Made by a program: the position numbers and the translations under genes. Shown here piece by piece: positions 41,081-49,725 of a stretch of 64,000 nucleotides of DNA. How positions within the stretch are numbered: the first letter of the stretch is position 1; each line of letters begins with the position of its first letter. The DNA is from Pseudomonadota bacterium (lineage in GTDB: Bacteria; Desulfobacterota; Binatia; Binatales; Binataceae): assembly GCA_021325025.1 (NCBI GenBank), contig JAJPHZ010000007.1, positions 126,190 to 190,189 of the forward strand, read 5' to 3'. Under the pieces are notes generated by a model. It saw nothing but the letters and a program-made list of their open reading frames with translations, was not told where the DNA came from and searched no databases.

Positions 41081-41812
41081 TTAGTGGCTGGCCGCCGCCG
41101 AGAGCGTTTTGAAGAAGTTTTCGATTCGCTTGTAGTTCGCGCCGACATCGCCTTCCCCATCGCGCGACTTCGAACGCATCTCGACCAGGCTGCCGCTGGG
41201 CGCAGGACGGATCTGGATCACGAAATCATCGTGGAAGCGGAACACGCGCGTTGTCGCCACACCCTCGATCGAGCGCGACTTGGGGTCGGTGTACGTCACA
41301 CGCCATCCGTGCATCTCGGAAGCTAACATGCTGGCTTCCTTGAACGCCGCATCGGGATCCATCGGCAGCTTCAAGGGCTCAAGCGGGCGATAGCCCTGCT
41401 GCTGGCGCTGCGCATATTTGGCCTTGTCGTAGGTCAGGTCGCGGCCTTGATTTTCCGGCAGGGTACGAGCGTGAACGAATTCGGGCGGATTGTCGAAGTC
41501 GGTGGTGATATCGTTGATGGCGGGGTAACCGAACGCACCCATGGCCAGATAAACCAGAACCGCGGTCAGAATCGCACCCAGGTAACTGGCCACTACGGCG
41601 CGGCCGTGAGCATGCTGCCACTGTGGATGGCGTGTTCTGAATAGCCCAATCAGTCCGAGAACCAGGGCCAGAACGCCGAACAACAGGCCGAGCAGAAAGA
41701 GTTGAAAGCCCACCAACGGCGCGGCGAAGCCGAAGTGGGCGCCGATCAATCCGGCCAAAACCAATGCCAGGGCGATCAGGGCGTCGAAGAAACCAACCCA
41801 GGCTGCAACCAT
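41081..41812 (-). CDS. DUF1499 family membrane protein
   Basis: A 243-residue protein with three N-terminal membrane segments (about 5-27, 34-56, 72-95) followed by a periplasmic DUF1499 domain: PMDPDAAFKEASMLASEMHGWRVTY, SIEGVATTRVFRFHDDFVIQIRP, GSLVEMRSKSRDGEGDVGANYKRIENFF. The last motif is diagnostic of the family, which has no established function. It ends 6 bp from the convergent low-complexity gene. Confidence 0.83.
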   Translation of the reverse strand: MVAAWVGFFDALIALALVLAGLIGAHFGFAAPLVGFQLFLLGLLFGVLALVLGLIGLFRTRHPQWQHAHGRAVVASYLGAILTAVLVYLAMGAFGYPAINDITTDFDNPPEFVHARTLPENQGRDLTYDKAKYAQRQQQGYRPLEPLKLPMDPDAAFKEASMLASEMHGWRVTYTDPKSRSIEGVATTRVFRFHDDFVIQIRPAPSGSLVEMRSKSRDGEGDVGANYKRIENFFKTLSAAASH

Positions 41813-42018
41813 AGGGTCTCGCTCCCTTCACAAGAAGTAGGGAACCTGTGCTGCACACGATGCTTATAAGAGCACAGTGGTGAATTACAAGGCTTGCAGA
41901 CTTACGGCTGCGCAGCCGTGGCTTGCCCGCCGCACGCGTGCAGCTTCGGAAGCGAACGCCGTCCTATAACAGGTTGGGCAAAATTTTCTGCGGCGCCACC
42001 GCGGGAGCGTCGAGGCGC

Positions 42019-42387
42019 CTACAAATCTCCGTCATCGTCGCCGCCGAAATCGTCTTCGCCGCCCAAATCTCCGCCGCGCTCCAGCTCCTCGACCGCTTCG
42101 TCGAACTCGGGGCCGCCGAACTCGTCGCCCATCTCCTTGCCCATCTTGCGCATCAGGCGGGCCACGCTTTTGGGGTCGTTCTCGTCCAGGTCGCCGAAGT
42201 TGGACGGGTCACCGAGCGCGTCCAGGCGCGCTTCCTCGCTGCGCGGCATCGCGAAGCGCGACATCAGACGCCGCAGCCTGCGCGCCCCACAATGCCGGCA
42301 TACCTCGTCAACTTTTTCGCTCACCCGCAGCGTCAGGATGCTGCTCCGTCTGCCGCACTTGCCGCATTCATACTCATAGATGGGCAT
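42019..42387 (-). CDS. FmdB-type zinc-ribbon protein with long acidic tail
   Basis: A 122-residue protein whose first 40 residues are an FmdB/CxxC_CxxC_SSSS zinc ribbon (MPIYEYECGKCG, Cys8, Cys11, Cys30, Cys33), probably a regulator or zinc-binding adaptor. The rest is an unusual extension with charged helices and an Asp/Gly tail (GGEDDFGGDDDGDL). ATG 42387 follows GGAGACAGG; the frame is open 27 nt upstream. The tail resembles acidic metal- or RNA-polymerase-binding segments, but its role is not known. Confidence 0.8.
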   Translation of the reverse strand: MPIYEYECGKCGRRSSILTLRVSEKVDEVCRHCGARRLRRLMSRFAMPRSEEARLDALGDPSNFGDLDENDPKSVARLMRKMGKEMGDEFGGPEFDEAVEELERGGDLGGEDDFGGDDDGDL

Positions 42388-42480
42388 GGGCCTGTCTCCT
42401 CTGCAACCAGTCAAGCGCTTAAAGTTTTCCGCATCGAGTTAACGCAAGGCAAGAGCGATTGACGCGCGCAGCACGCGAAA

Positions 42481-42891
42481 TTATCTGCAGGTCACACCCA
42501 TCAGACCGCGATAGCAATTGAGCCTGCCGGGCGGAGGGCTGGCCGCCGCCTGCATCTGCGCCGGCAGATGGTAACAGCGATAGAGTGCGCTGGAGGCGGG
42601 ACCGGCGTACTTCTCGCCCAGATGGGCCTGCAGGCAGGCGCGCGCCGACTCGTCATCGGGATTGCCGGCCATGCATTGCGTGAGTTGGTCGGGCTCGATG
42701 CCCGAATCGAGCAGGCACTGCTGAAATCCGGGGTTGTGCGCCAACTCGTCCAGCGTCGGCTCGTGCGGGCCGGCGGCGCAGGCGGCGATCAGACCGGCCG
42801 CGGCCAGGACCGGGACGGCGATAACACTTCTACAGTACAGCGTGGCCGAACAGCGCCGTTTCCGGCCATGCGGACTTTCCTTTTCCATCAT
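42481..42891 (-). CDS. Cysteine-rich lipoprotein of unknown function
   Basis: I do not recognise this 136-residue protein. An Arg/Lys-rich N terminus leads into a hydrophobic segment with lipobox LIAAC (Cys38). The mature part has six evenly spaced cysteines (59, 73, 86, 106, 126, 135), enough for three disulfides, which suggests a small extracytoplasmic disulfide-rich domain. It lies 11 bp after TatD on the same strand and is probably co-transcribed. Confidence 0.6.
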   Translation of the reverse strand: MMEKESPHGRKRRCSATLYCRSVIAVPVLAAAGLIAACAAGPHEPTLDELAHNPGFQQCLLDSGIEPDQLTQCMAGNPDDESARACLQAHLGEKYAGPASSALYRCYHLPAQMQAAASPPPGRLNCYRGLMGVTCR

Positions 42892-42902
42892 TGCTCTCCC
42901 GC

Positions 42903-43685
42903 CTATGAATCGGTTCCATCCAATGCGAACAGCTTGCGGGCGTTGACGGTGGTTGTGCCCGCAACCTCAGCGCGGTCCAGCCCTTTGATGGCGGCGATGG
43001 CCGCGATCGCCTCCGACACCATCCAGGGCTCCGCCGGGCGGTCCCCAAAGGCCCGCCTGTGCGAATACGGCCCGTCGGTTTCCACTACAATCTGATCCAG
43101 GGGCGCAAGCCGCGCAAGTTCGCGGTCGCGCTCGCGCCAGACCACCTCAGGAGTAAGCGAAACGAAAAAACCCGCGTCCAGGATGGCGCGGGTGGTAGCT
43201 TGATCAGATTTGTGCCAATGAAAGACGGCCCGGCGGGTCCCGGCGCCGCGCATGATTTGGAGCGCCACTGCGGCGGTTTCATGGGGTGCATGCACAATGA
43301 GCGCGAGGTCCATATCGCGCGCCAGCGCCGCGGCGCAATGCACGGCCTCGCGCGCCAGCGCCTGACGCTCGGGCAGGCCGGCGGCAGGACCGTAGTAAGG
43401 AAGCCCGACCTCGCCCACCGCGCAGATTGCCGCTCGATTGCGGCGCACGGTGTCGGCCATCGCGTCGATGTCCAGGCGTTCGAGCGCCGGCAGTTCGGGA
43501 TGGAGCCCGGCGGCGGCATACACCAGCCCGGGAAACCGCGCCGCCAGTTGGAGCGCGGCGCGATTGGATGAGGGGTCGATACCGGGCACGACAATCGCCT
43601 CCACGCCGCGCGCCGCGGCCCGCCTGCAGATCTCCGCCGCATCGTCGTAGCGAGCCGAATCCAGATGGATGTGCGTGTCGATCAC
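42903..43685 (-). CDS. TatD family metal-dependent hydrolase
   Basis: A 260-residue TIM-barrel hydrolase of the TatD family (DNase/exonuclease-type metalloenzymes). Metal ligands are visible: His5 and His7 (THIHLD), AGLHPE, the Glu in CAVGEVGL, the His in LIVHAPH, FHWHK, and the late Asp in VETDGPY. The start is GTG at 43685. It diverges from the ECF transporter operon and is followed by the Cys-rich lipoprotein. It is not TatD proper of the Tat operon. Confidence 0.85.
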   Translation of the reverse strand: MIDTHIHLDSARYDDAAEICRRAAARGVEAIVVPGIDPSSNRAALQLAARFPGLVYAAAGLHPELPALERLDIDAMADTVRRNRAAICAVGEVGLPYYGPAAGLPERQALAREAVHCAAALARDMDLALIVHAPHETAAVALQIMRGAGTRRAVFHWHKSDQATTRAILDAGFFVSLTPEVVWRERDRELARLAPLDQIVVETDGPYSHRRAFGDRPAEPWMVSEAIAAIAAIKGLDRAEVAGTTTVNARKLFALDGTDS

Positions 43686-43849
43686 ATCCTCAAGTGTGTC
43701 AAATTCGCGCCGGTGCGCACAGCCTGAATGCCGGCGCGAAGAGCCAATTGGATCGCCGATTTGCCCTTGGCATACTGGGAAACTGTGAGATTAACGCGAT
43801 TTTCAGGGCTGCCCGCGCGCATCCGGGCAGCTGCAGGCATCGCACCGCG

Positions 43850-44635
43850 ATGAGCGAACTGCGCTCGATGTGGGGCAATACCCGGATGGTCGTGCTGAGC
43901 GCGATCTCGGCGGCGCTTTACGCCGCCGTGTTGGTGCCTTTTAAGGTGGTTCCCTTGATTCCCGGCGTCACGGAACTGCGGCCTGCCAACGCGATTCCGG
44001 TGGTATGCTCCTTTCTGTTTGGACCGGCGGCGGCGTGGGGCGCCGCGATTGGCAACATGATCGGCGATTTTTTCGGCGGCGTCGGACCCGCCGACATCTT
44101 CGGCTTCTTCGCCAACATCGTCTATGGCTATGTGCCGTACAAGGTCTGGCAGGTGCTGGCTCGCGGCCAGGAACCGGTGATTCGCTCGCCTGCCACCGCC
44201 GTGAAATACACGGTGGCCTGCCTGCTGGCGAGCACGTTTTGCGCCGATATCGTCGGCTGGGGCGAAAATCTGCTCGCGCTGCGTCCGTTCCTGATGCTGG
44301 GCAATGCCATCGTGTTCAACAACATGCTGGCCGCGATGCTGCTCTCTCCCTTCCTGCTCGCCGCGATCTATCCGCGCGTCAAAGCCGGGCATCTGCTGTA
44401 TGAGGACGTGATGCCCGAGCAGCAGGGCGCCGCCGCGTGGACTGCGCCCCTGGGCCTGATCCTACTGGTTGTTGGGGTGTTCGGCGCCTGGACGGCGGGC
44501 AATCTGATTTCCACCGGCTACTGGACGCCGCATGCGCTGCCCGCCAGCATGACCCAACCACCCTACGACCGCGCGATCGGGATTGTCGTCACGCCGTTGG
44601 TGGCGGTGGCCGTGCTGGGCCTGGGACTGATGTGA
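43850..44635 (+). CDS. ECF transporter substrate-binding (S) component, QueT-like
   Basis: A 261-residue integral membrane protein with about six membrane segments: VVLSAISAALYAAVLVPF, then TELRPANAIPVVCSFLFGPAAAWGAAIGNMIGDFFGG, which is the typical QueT/VUT-type S-component segment. It captures a vitamin-like substrate and pairs with the T and A subunits encoded next. The substrate is unknown: queuosine precursors would fit QueT-like proteins, but no preQ1 riboswitch or queuosine gene is nearby. The stop overlaps the GTG of the ATPase (ATGTGA). The start is an ATG with no strong ribosome site. Confidence 0.72.
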   Translation: MSELRSMWGNTRMVVLSAISAALYAAVLVPFKVVPLIPGVTELRPANAIPVVCSFLFGPAAAWGAAIGNMIGDFFGGVGPADIFGFFANIVYGYVPYKVWQVLARGQEPVIRSPATAVKYTVACLLASTFCADIVGWGENLLALRPFLMLGNAIVFNNMLAAMLLSPFLLAAIYPRVKAGHLLYEDVMPEQQGAAAWTAPLGLILLVVGVFGAWTAGNLISTGYWTPHALPASMTQPPYDRAIGIVVTPLVAVAVLGLGLM

Positions 44636-46386
44636 AAACCGCCTTGGAAAACCATCAGCGGGCCGAAGCGGGCGGCGCCGAGGCGGCGCCCGCGGTGGCC
44701 TTGGAGGAAGTTTCCTTCACTTATCGTTCCGCCGACCGCCCGGCACTGGCCGGCGTCCGCTTCAGCCAGCGCGCGGGCGAAATGGTCGGTGTGATGGGCG
44801 CCGCGGGCACAGGCAAATCAAGCCTGGCCCGATGCCTCAACGCAATCATTCCCGGGTTCGAGCACGGGCGCTTTGAGGGACTGGTGCGAATTCACGGCCG
44901 CGCGGTCAACGGATCGCGAGTGTGCGAGATGGCACCCGCGGTGGGAATGGTGTTCCAGGATTTCGAAGCGCAACTGTTCTCGACCAACGTTGCGCACGAG
45001 GTGGCCTTCGCGATGGAGCAGGTCGGGCTGGCGCCGCACGAGATTCGCGCGCGGCTTGGTCCGGCGCTGGCCGCGGTGGGGCTGGCCGGCTTCGAGGACC
45101 GTGACCCCACATCGTTGTCGGGCGGCGAAAAACAGCGCCTTGCGATCGCGTCGGTGCTGGCGGTGCAGCCCTCGGTAATCGTGCTCGACGAGCCCACCAC
45201 CGATCTCGACCCCGAGGGCAGGGCAGAGGTGTTCGAGCTGATCCGCAAGCTGCGCGACCGCGGCCTGAGTCTGCTCATCATCGAGCACGAGACCGAGGAG
45301 ATGCGCGAATGCGACCGGATCGTGGTGATCCGCGACGGGCGGATCGTCGCCGAGGGGCCGCCGGAGCGGATTCTGTCGGACACCAGGCTGCTGAACGAGT
45401 CCGGCATCCGCCCGCCCGGCCTCAACCTTGTGCTGGACGCATTGGGTATCGAGGGGTACGCAGCGAATGTCGATGAGGCGGAGGCGCTGCTGCGCCGCGC
45501 CCTGCGCGTGCCGGCGCGATTCGAACCCGAACCGGATTTTGCGCCGCTATCGCCGGCACAACCCCAACCGGCCGCTACGCAGGATACGCCGCTGGTTGAG
45601 ATCGACAATCTGACTCACGTTTACGGCGGTACGGTCCGGGCATTGGATAGCGTCAGCCTGAGGATCGATCCCGGGGAGTTCGTCGCGATTATCGGTCAGA
45701 ACGGATCGGGCAAGACCACACTGGCCAAGCAAATCGTGGGGCTGCTGCAACCCACGGCGGGGCGGGTGATGCTTGCCGGACGCGACCGCTCGACGCTGGG
45801 CGCGGCTGAGGCGGCGGCGATGGTCGGATACGTCTTTCAAAATCCCGACCATCAGATCTTTGCCGGCACCGTCGCCCAGGAGGTGGCCTTCGGACCGCGC
45901 AACTTCGGCCTGCCGCCCGACGAGATCGAGCGCCGCTGCGACCGCGTGCTCAAAGCGGTGGGCCTGGACGCGATGCGCGACAAGGATCCCTTCCTGTTGG
46001 GGCGCGGCGAGCGTCAGCGCCTGGCGGTCGCCAGTGTCCTGGTGCTCCAGCCGCGCTTGCTCATCCTGGACGAACCCACCACTGGACTGGACTATCCCCA
46101 GCAGCGCCGCATAATGGACCTGATCGGTGAGCTTAATCGCGCCGGTACCGCGATCGTGATTATCACTCATACGCCGTGGCTGGTGGCGGAATACGCCAGA
46201 CGGGCCGTGCTGATGCGCAAGGGGCAAAAGCTGTTCGACGGTGCGGTGCGCGACCTTTTCCGCCACGAAGAACTGCTTGCCACCGCGGCTTTCCGGCTGC
46301 CCGAAGTTACCGCGCTGTCGCGGCACTTCGGGATGGTCGCGCTCAACGCCCATGAACTGGCGCAAGCGCTGCGCGGAGCACTCTGA
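44632..46386 (+). CDS. ECF transporter ATPase, two ABC domains fused (EcfA-EcfA')
   Basis: A 584-residue protein with two complete ABC ATPase domains. Domain 1 has Walker A GAAGTGKSS, signature LSGGEKQR and Walker B VIVLDEPTTDLDPEG. Domain 2 has Walker A GQNGSGKTT, a variant signature LGRGERQR in place of LSGGE, and Walker B LLILDEPTTGLDYPQ. Most ECF systems use two separate ATPases (EcfA and EcfA'); here they are one chain with a linker near residues 285-315. The start is GTG 44632 overlapping the S-component stop by 4 nt. The T component starts on the stop codon (TGATG). Confidence 0.92.
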   Translation: MKTALENHQRAEAGGAEAAPAVALEEVSFTYRSADRPALAGVRFSQRAGEMVGVMGAAGTGKSSLARCLNAIIPGFEHGRFEGLVRIHGRAVNGSRVCEMAPAVGMVFQDFEAQLFSTNVAHEVAFAMEQVGLAPHEIRARLGPALAAVGLAGFEDRDPTSLSGGEKQRLAIASVLAVQPSVIVLDEPTTDLDPEGRAEVFELIRKLRDRGLSLLIIEHETEEMRECDRIVVIRDGRIVAEGPPERILSDTRLLNESGIRPPGLNLVLDALGIEGYAANVDEAEALLRRALRVPARFEPEPDFAPLSPAQPQPAATQDTPLVEIDNLTHVYGGTVRALDSVSLRIDPGEFVAIIGQNGSGKTTLAKQIVGLLQPTAGRVMLAGRDRSTLGAAEAAAMVGYVFQNPDHQIFAGTVAQEVAFGPRNFGLPPDEIERRCDRVLKAVGLDAMRDKDPFLLGRGERQRLAVASVLVLQPRLLILDEPTTGLDYPQQRRIMDLIGELNRAGTAIVIITHTPWLVAEYARRAVLMRKGQKLFDGAVRDLFRHEELLATAAFRLPEVTALSRHFGMVALNAHELAQALRGAL

Positions 46387-47171
46387 TGCCCATCTATCTC
46401 TACCTCGATCGCCGCACCTTTATCCATCGGCTCCATCCGGCGGTGAAGATCCTGACCATTGTGGGCATCTTCTGGTCGGTCTATTGGGTCGACAATCCGA
46501 TCTCGTTGCTGCCCATCGCAGTGTTGCTGTTGGCCGGCGCGCAGCTTACGCGCGCCTGGCCCAACTTCTACAGCTTGCGCTGGCTGTTCATTCTGGTCAT
46601 CTTCGCCACCACGCTGACCTGGATCGTCTTCTATCGGCAGGGCAAGCCGCTGGTCCATCTGGGACCGCTGTTCGTAAGCCGCGCGTCGCTCGAATACGGC
46701 TTCGGGCGCGGCATCAAGCTGGCGGAACTGCTGGCGACGTCGGTACTGTTTTTGTCCACCACCAAGGTGGAGGAATTCGCCTTCGGGCTGGCCGAGATGG
46801 GAGTGCCCTACCGGGTCGGATTTGCGATCACGCTGGCGTTTCGCCTGGTGCCGCTGTTTATCGACTCGGCGCTGACCGTGGTGCAGGCGCAGCGCCTGCG
46901 CGGTTACGACTTTGACAGCGGCAGCCTGATGACCCGCGTCAGGCGCTACGTTCCGGTCACGGTGCCGGTGTTCATGGGCGCGCTGCGCAAGGCGAACAAT
47001 ATGGCGATGGCGCTGGAGGCGCGCGGATTCGGCTACAGCGCGCGCCCCACCAGCTATGTCCATTACGAGATGCGTACCGTTGACGTCATGATGCTGTTGG
47101 GCGTGATCGTGCTGGCAGTCGCCTATTTCCTAATCTATTATTCGGGCTACGGCGCGATCGCCCCCCGCTGA
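46386..47171 (+). CDS. ECF transporter transmembrane (T) component
   Basis: A 261-residue EcfT/CbiQ-type integral membrane protein coupling ATP hydrolysis to the S component. The two coupling Ala-Arg-Gly-like motifs are present in AQRLRGYDF and EARGFGYSA. There are several membrane helices, including ILTIVGIFWSVYWV and MLLGVIVLAVAYFLIYY. It completes an S-AA-T operon in one strand with overlapping stops and starts, so the order and stoichiometry are preset. The next gene is a methyltransferase 3 bp after the stop. Confidence 0.92.
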   Translation: MPIYLYLDRRTFIHRLHPAVKILTIVGIFWSVYWVDNPISLLPIAVLLLAGAQLTRAWPNFYSLRWLFILVIFATTLTWIVFYRQGKPLVHLGPLFVSRASLEYGFGRGIKLAELLATSVLFLSTTKVEEFAFGLAEMGVPYRVGFAITLAFRLVPLFIDSALTVVQAQRLRGYDFDSGSLMTRVRRYVPVTVPVFMGALRKANNMAMALEARGFGYSARPTSYVHYEMRTVDVMMLLGVIVLAVAYFLIYYSGYGAIAPR

Positions 47172-47174
47172 GTC

Positions 47175-48083
47175 GTGAAAGGCGCAAAATTGGATGCGAA
47201 GGCTGCAATTCCCAGGGACGGCTGGTTCGCATCGGTAACTCGCCTGCTTAATGGCTTTTTTGGCACCGGTTGGGACGAGCTGGCCGCCGACAGCGGTGAA
47301 GCGGAGGATTTCGACCCCCTGATTTACTCGTTGTGGCGGGGAATGGTGCCGCCCCGGCCCCTGTGGGAAGTGCCGGGCGATCCGTTCGTGCACTTTGTCA
47401 GGTGGGCCTTTGAGTATCGAGCCTACCTGCCGCTGTTGTGCGGCCTGGCCCGCGACTCCGTCGTGCTGGAGTTAGGATGCTCCTTCGGGCGCACCATGCT
47501 GGGCTTGATTGGCTACCTGAAAGCGCCCGGCCGGTACGAAGGCTTTGACGCCATCGCGGCGCGGATCGAATTTGCACAAAAACACATCCATTCGGTTTAT
47601 AACGAATTCAATTTTACCTTCGCCAACGTGTATAACGCCCGGTACAACGCATCGCCCGGCGCGATAGCGCCCGAGCGGTTTCGCTTTCCCTACGCGGACA
47701 ACACCTTCGATGTAGCCTATGCCGCCTCCCTGTTCACCCATCTGCTGCCCTCCGCCGTGGAGAATTATTTCCGGGAAACGCGCCGCACCTTGAAAAAAGG
47801 CGCCAAATGCCTGTTCAGCTTTTTTATCCTCGATTATTACCGCGGCCCGGGCACCTCGGCCTGGGTTGGTTACGAGTTCAACCATGCGCTGCCCGGAGTT
47901 GAGGGCATAGCGATAATGGACAAGGACCTGCCCGAAAACTCGGTTGCCTATCGCAGCGAGTTGATCGCCGAAACGGCCCGTCGGTCGGGATTTTCCTTGA
48001 ATCAGATCTTGCCCGGAGACTGGTCGAAAAGCGCAAAGGTTGCGGTGCATGAGCAGGACCTGGTCGTCTTGCAGGCGGTGTAG
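47175..48083 (+). CDS. Class I SAM-dependent methyltransferase
   Basis: A 302-residue protein with a Rossmann methyltransferase core: motif I VVLELGCSFGRTM, acidic loop YEGFDAIAARI, motif IV-like FPYADNTFDVAYAASLFTHLLP, then LKKGAKCLFSFFIL. It starts with GTG 3 bp after the EcfT stop, so it is part of the ECF operon. The substrate is unknown; modification of the imported compound is possible but only context. Confidence 0.82.
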   Translation: MKGAKLDAKAAIPRDGWFASVTRLLNGFFGTGWDELAADSGEAEDFDPLIYSLWRGMVPPRPLWEVPGDPFVHFVRWAFEYRAYLPLLCGLARDSVVLELGCSFGRTMLGLIGYLKAPGRYEGFDAIAARIEFAQKHIHSVYNEFNFTFANVYNARYNASPGAIAPERFRFPYADNTFDVAYAASLFTHLLPSAVENYFRETRRTLKKGAKCLFSFFILDYYRGPGTSAWVGYEFNHALPGVEGIAIMDKDLPENSVAYRSELIAETARRSGFSLNQILPGDWSKSAKVAVHEQDLVVLQAV

Positions 48084-48120
48084 CCCGCACTCCTGCCTGT
48101 CCAGCAATGGATTTCCCTTA

Positions 48121-48168
48121 GGCCGGGCCGGCTGTCAGAGGCCCGACGATGACAGGGGCATCTTTTTT
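48121..48168 (+). terminator. Terminator of the ECF operon
   Basis: CTGTCA (48132-48137) pairs with TGACAG (48150-48155), followed after GGGCATC by TTTTTT (48163-48168). It lies about 50 bp after the methyltransferase stop. Confidence 0.6.
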
Positions 48169-48222
48169 CCACCCCGCGCCGCCTATGGACTCAAGCGGGC
48201 ATAAGCTTTACAAGCATCCAAT

Positions 48223-48495
48223 ATGTTGTTCGTGATAATCGGCCACGATGGGCCCGACGGCGCACGGCTGCGGCCGTTGGTGCGACAGGCCCATCTGGAC
48301 AACCTGCGCCCGCTGGTCGAGCAGGGCAAGGTGGTGCTGGCCGGTCCCTTTACCGACGGCAGCGGCAGCCTGATCGTGATTGACGTGCAGGACGAAGCGC
48401 AGGCGCGAGCGTTTGCGAACAGCGATCCCTACGTGACCCGCGGCGTGTTTGAAACCGTCGAGGTCAAGCCGTTTCGCCGGGTCTTTCCCGACTAG
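48223..48495 (+). CDS. YciI-like protein
   Basis: A 90-residue dimeric alpha/beta-barrel protein of the YciI type: MLFVIIGHDGPDGARLRPLVRQAHLDNLRPL with the family His-Asp-like positions (GHDGP), GKVVLAGPFTDGSGSLIVIDV, and SDPYVTRGVFETVEVKPFRRV. The function is unknown; relatives are often fused to, or near, dioxygenases and haloaromatic enzymes. It is 20 bp before the first CoA-transferase and probably in its operon. Confidence 0.85.
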   Translation: MLFVIIGHDGPDGARLRPLVRQAHLDNLRPLVEQGKVVLAGPFTDGSGSLIVIDVQDEAQARAFANSDPYVTRGVFETVEVKPFRRVFPD

Positions 48496-48515
48496 ATGGG
48501 GGTGAAGACGAAGAG

Positions 48516-49724
48516 ATGAGCGGCCCGTTTGCCAGCCTTAAAGTCGTCGAGGTCGGCGAGCTGACCTCGGCGCCATACGCCGCCAAGTTGTTCGCCGACC
48601 TCGGCGCCGACGTGGTCAAGATCGAGCGTCCCGGCGCCGGCGACCGCGCCCGCCATCGCGGCCCCTATCCCAAAAACGAGCCGCATCCCGAAAAAAGCGG
48701 CCTGTTCCTCTATCTTAACGCCAACAAGCTGGGTGTGACGCTCGACATCTTCAAGCCCGAGGGCATGGAACTGCTCGAGCGTCTGGCCGCCGATGCCGAC
48801 GTGCTCATTCACAACATGTCGCCGCCGGACATGGATCGCGCGGGTCTTGATTTCGAGCGCTTTAGCCGGCGCAATCCCCGCCTGGTGATGACCTCGATCA
48901 CGCCCTATGGCCTGACCGGACCCTATCGCGACCGTCTGGCCGAGGAGTTGACCATCTGGTCGCAGGGCGGGCTGACCTATCTCAACGGCGCGGGCCCCGA
49001 TACGCGCGAAATTCCGCCGCTGAAGGTCTTCGGCCAGCAGGCCGGCTACCAGGGCGGAATCCACGCCGCCGTGGCGACGGCGGGGGCGCTGATGGCGCAG
49101 TGGCGCGACGGCGAGGGCCAGCACATCGACGTGTCGGTGTATGAGGTCTGTGCGTCTCAGCTTGAACTGACTTATGTCTACTGGCCCTATGCCCAGCGCG
49201 TGGCCTCGCGCCTGGGTGCCAAGCCGGTCCAGCCGCTGGAAGCGCTGGAATGCAGGGACGGCCTCATCTTTCTATGCTGCGTCGAGGACCATCAATGGAA
49301 AGCCTTCGTCGAACTGATGGGACATCCGGCCTGGACCGACGAGGAGCTGTTCCGGGGGCGGGGCCGGCGCACCGCCAATTGGGACGCGGCGCGGCTGTTC
49401 GTGCAGGAATGGCTTAACGAACAGACGGTTCAGGATCTCTACCATAAGGCGCAGGCGAAGCGGATTCCGTTCGCCCCGGTGTCGACGATGGGCGACCTGC
49501 TCAATTCCGACCATCTCAAGGCGCGCGGCTTTTTCGTCGAGATCGACCATCCCCAGGCCGGCGCCTACAAGTATCCGGGGCCGCCGTTCAAGATGAGCCG
49601 GACGCCGTGGCAACTGCGCCGTCCCGCACCCGCGCTGGGCCAGCATAACCGCGAAATCTTCGGCGGCCGGCTCAAGCTGTCGGACGCAGAGATGGCGCAA
49701 CTAAAACACAAAGGCGTGATCTAG
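48516..49724 (+). CDS. Family III CoA-transferase-like subunit lacking the catalytic Asp
   Basis: A 402-residue CaiB/BaiF (family III) CoA-transferase fold: LKVVEVGELTSAPYAAKLFADLGADVVKIERP, VLIHNMSPPDMDRAGLDF, and GEGQHIDVSVYE. In this family the acyl-carrying Asp lies a fixed distance before the GxGQ motif. Here that position is Gly177 (QQAGYQGG), so this protein cannot form the usual aspartyl-CoA thioester alone. The next gene is a second family III protein that keeps its Asp, 1 bp after this stop. A heteromeric enzyme, as in BbsEF, is the simplest reading. Confidence 0.85.
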   Translation: MSGPFASLKVVEVGELTSAPYAAKLFADLGADVVKIERPGAGDRARHRGPYPKNEPHPEKSGLFLYLNANKLGVTLDIFKPEGMELLERLAADADVLIHNMSPPDMDRAGLDFERFSRRNPRLVMTSITPYGLTGPYRDRLAEELTIWSQGGLTYLNGAGPDTREIPPLKVFGQQAGYQGGIHAAVATAGALMAQWRDGEGQHIDVSVYEVCASQLELTYVYWPYAQRVASRLGAKPVQPLEALECRDGLIFLCCVEDHQWKAFVELMGHPAWTDEELFRGRGRRTANWDAARLFVQEWLNEQTVQDLYHKAQAKRIPFAPVSTMGDLLNSDHLKARGFFVEIDHPQAGAYKYPGPPFKMSRTPWQLRRPAPALGQHNREIFGGRLKLSDAEMAQLKHKGVI

Positions 49725-49725
49725 C

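Noticed and set aside
43682..43850. Minus-strand frame ending just before tatD-like GTG with a GTGA-style overlap
   Set aside because: It is mostly a shadow of the ECF S gene, lacks a start with ribosome site, and its unique part is only about 45 residues with no family.
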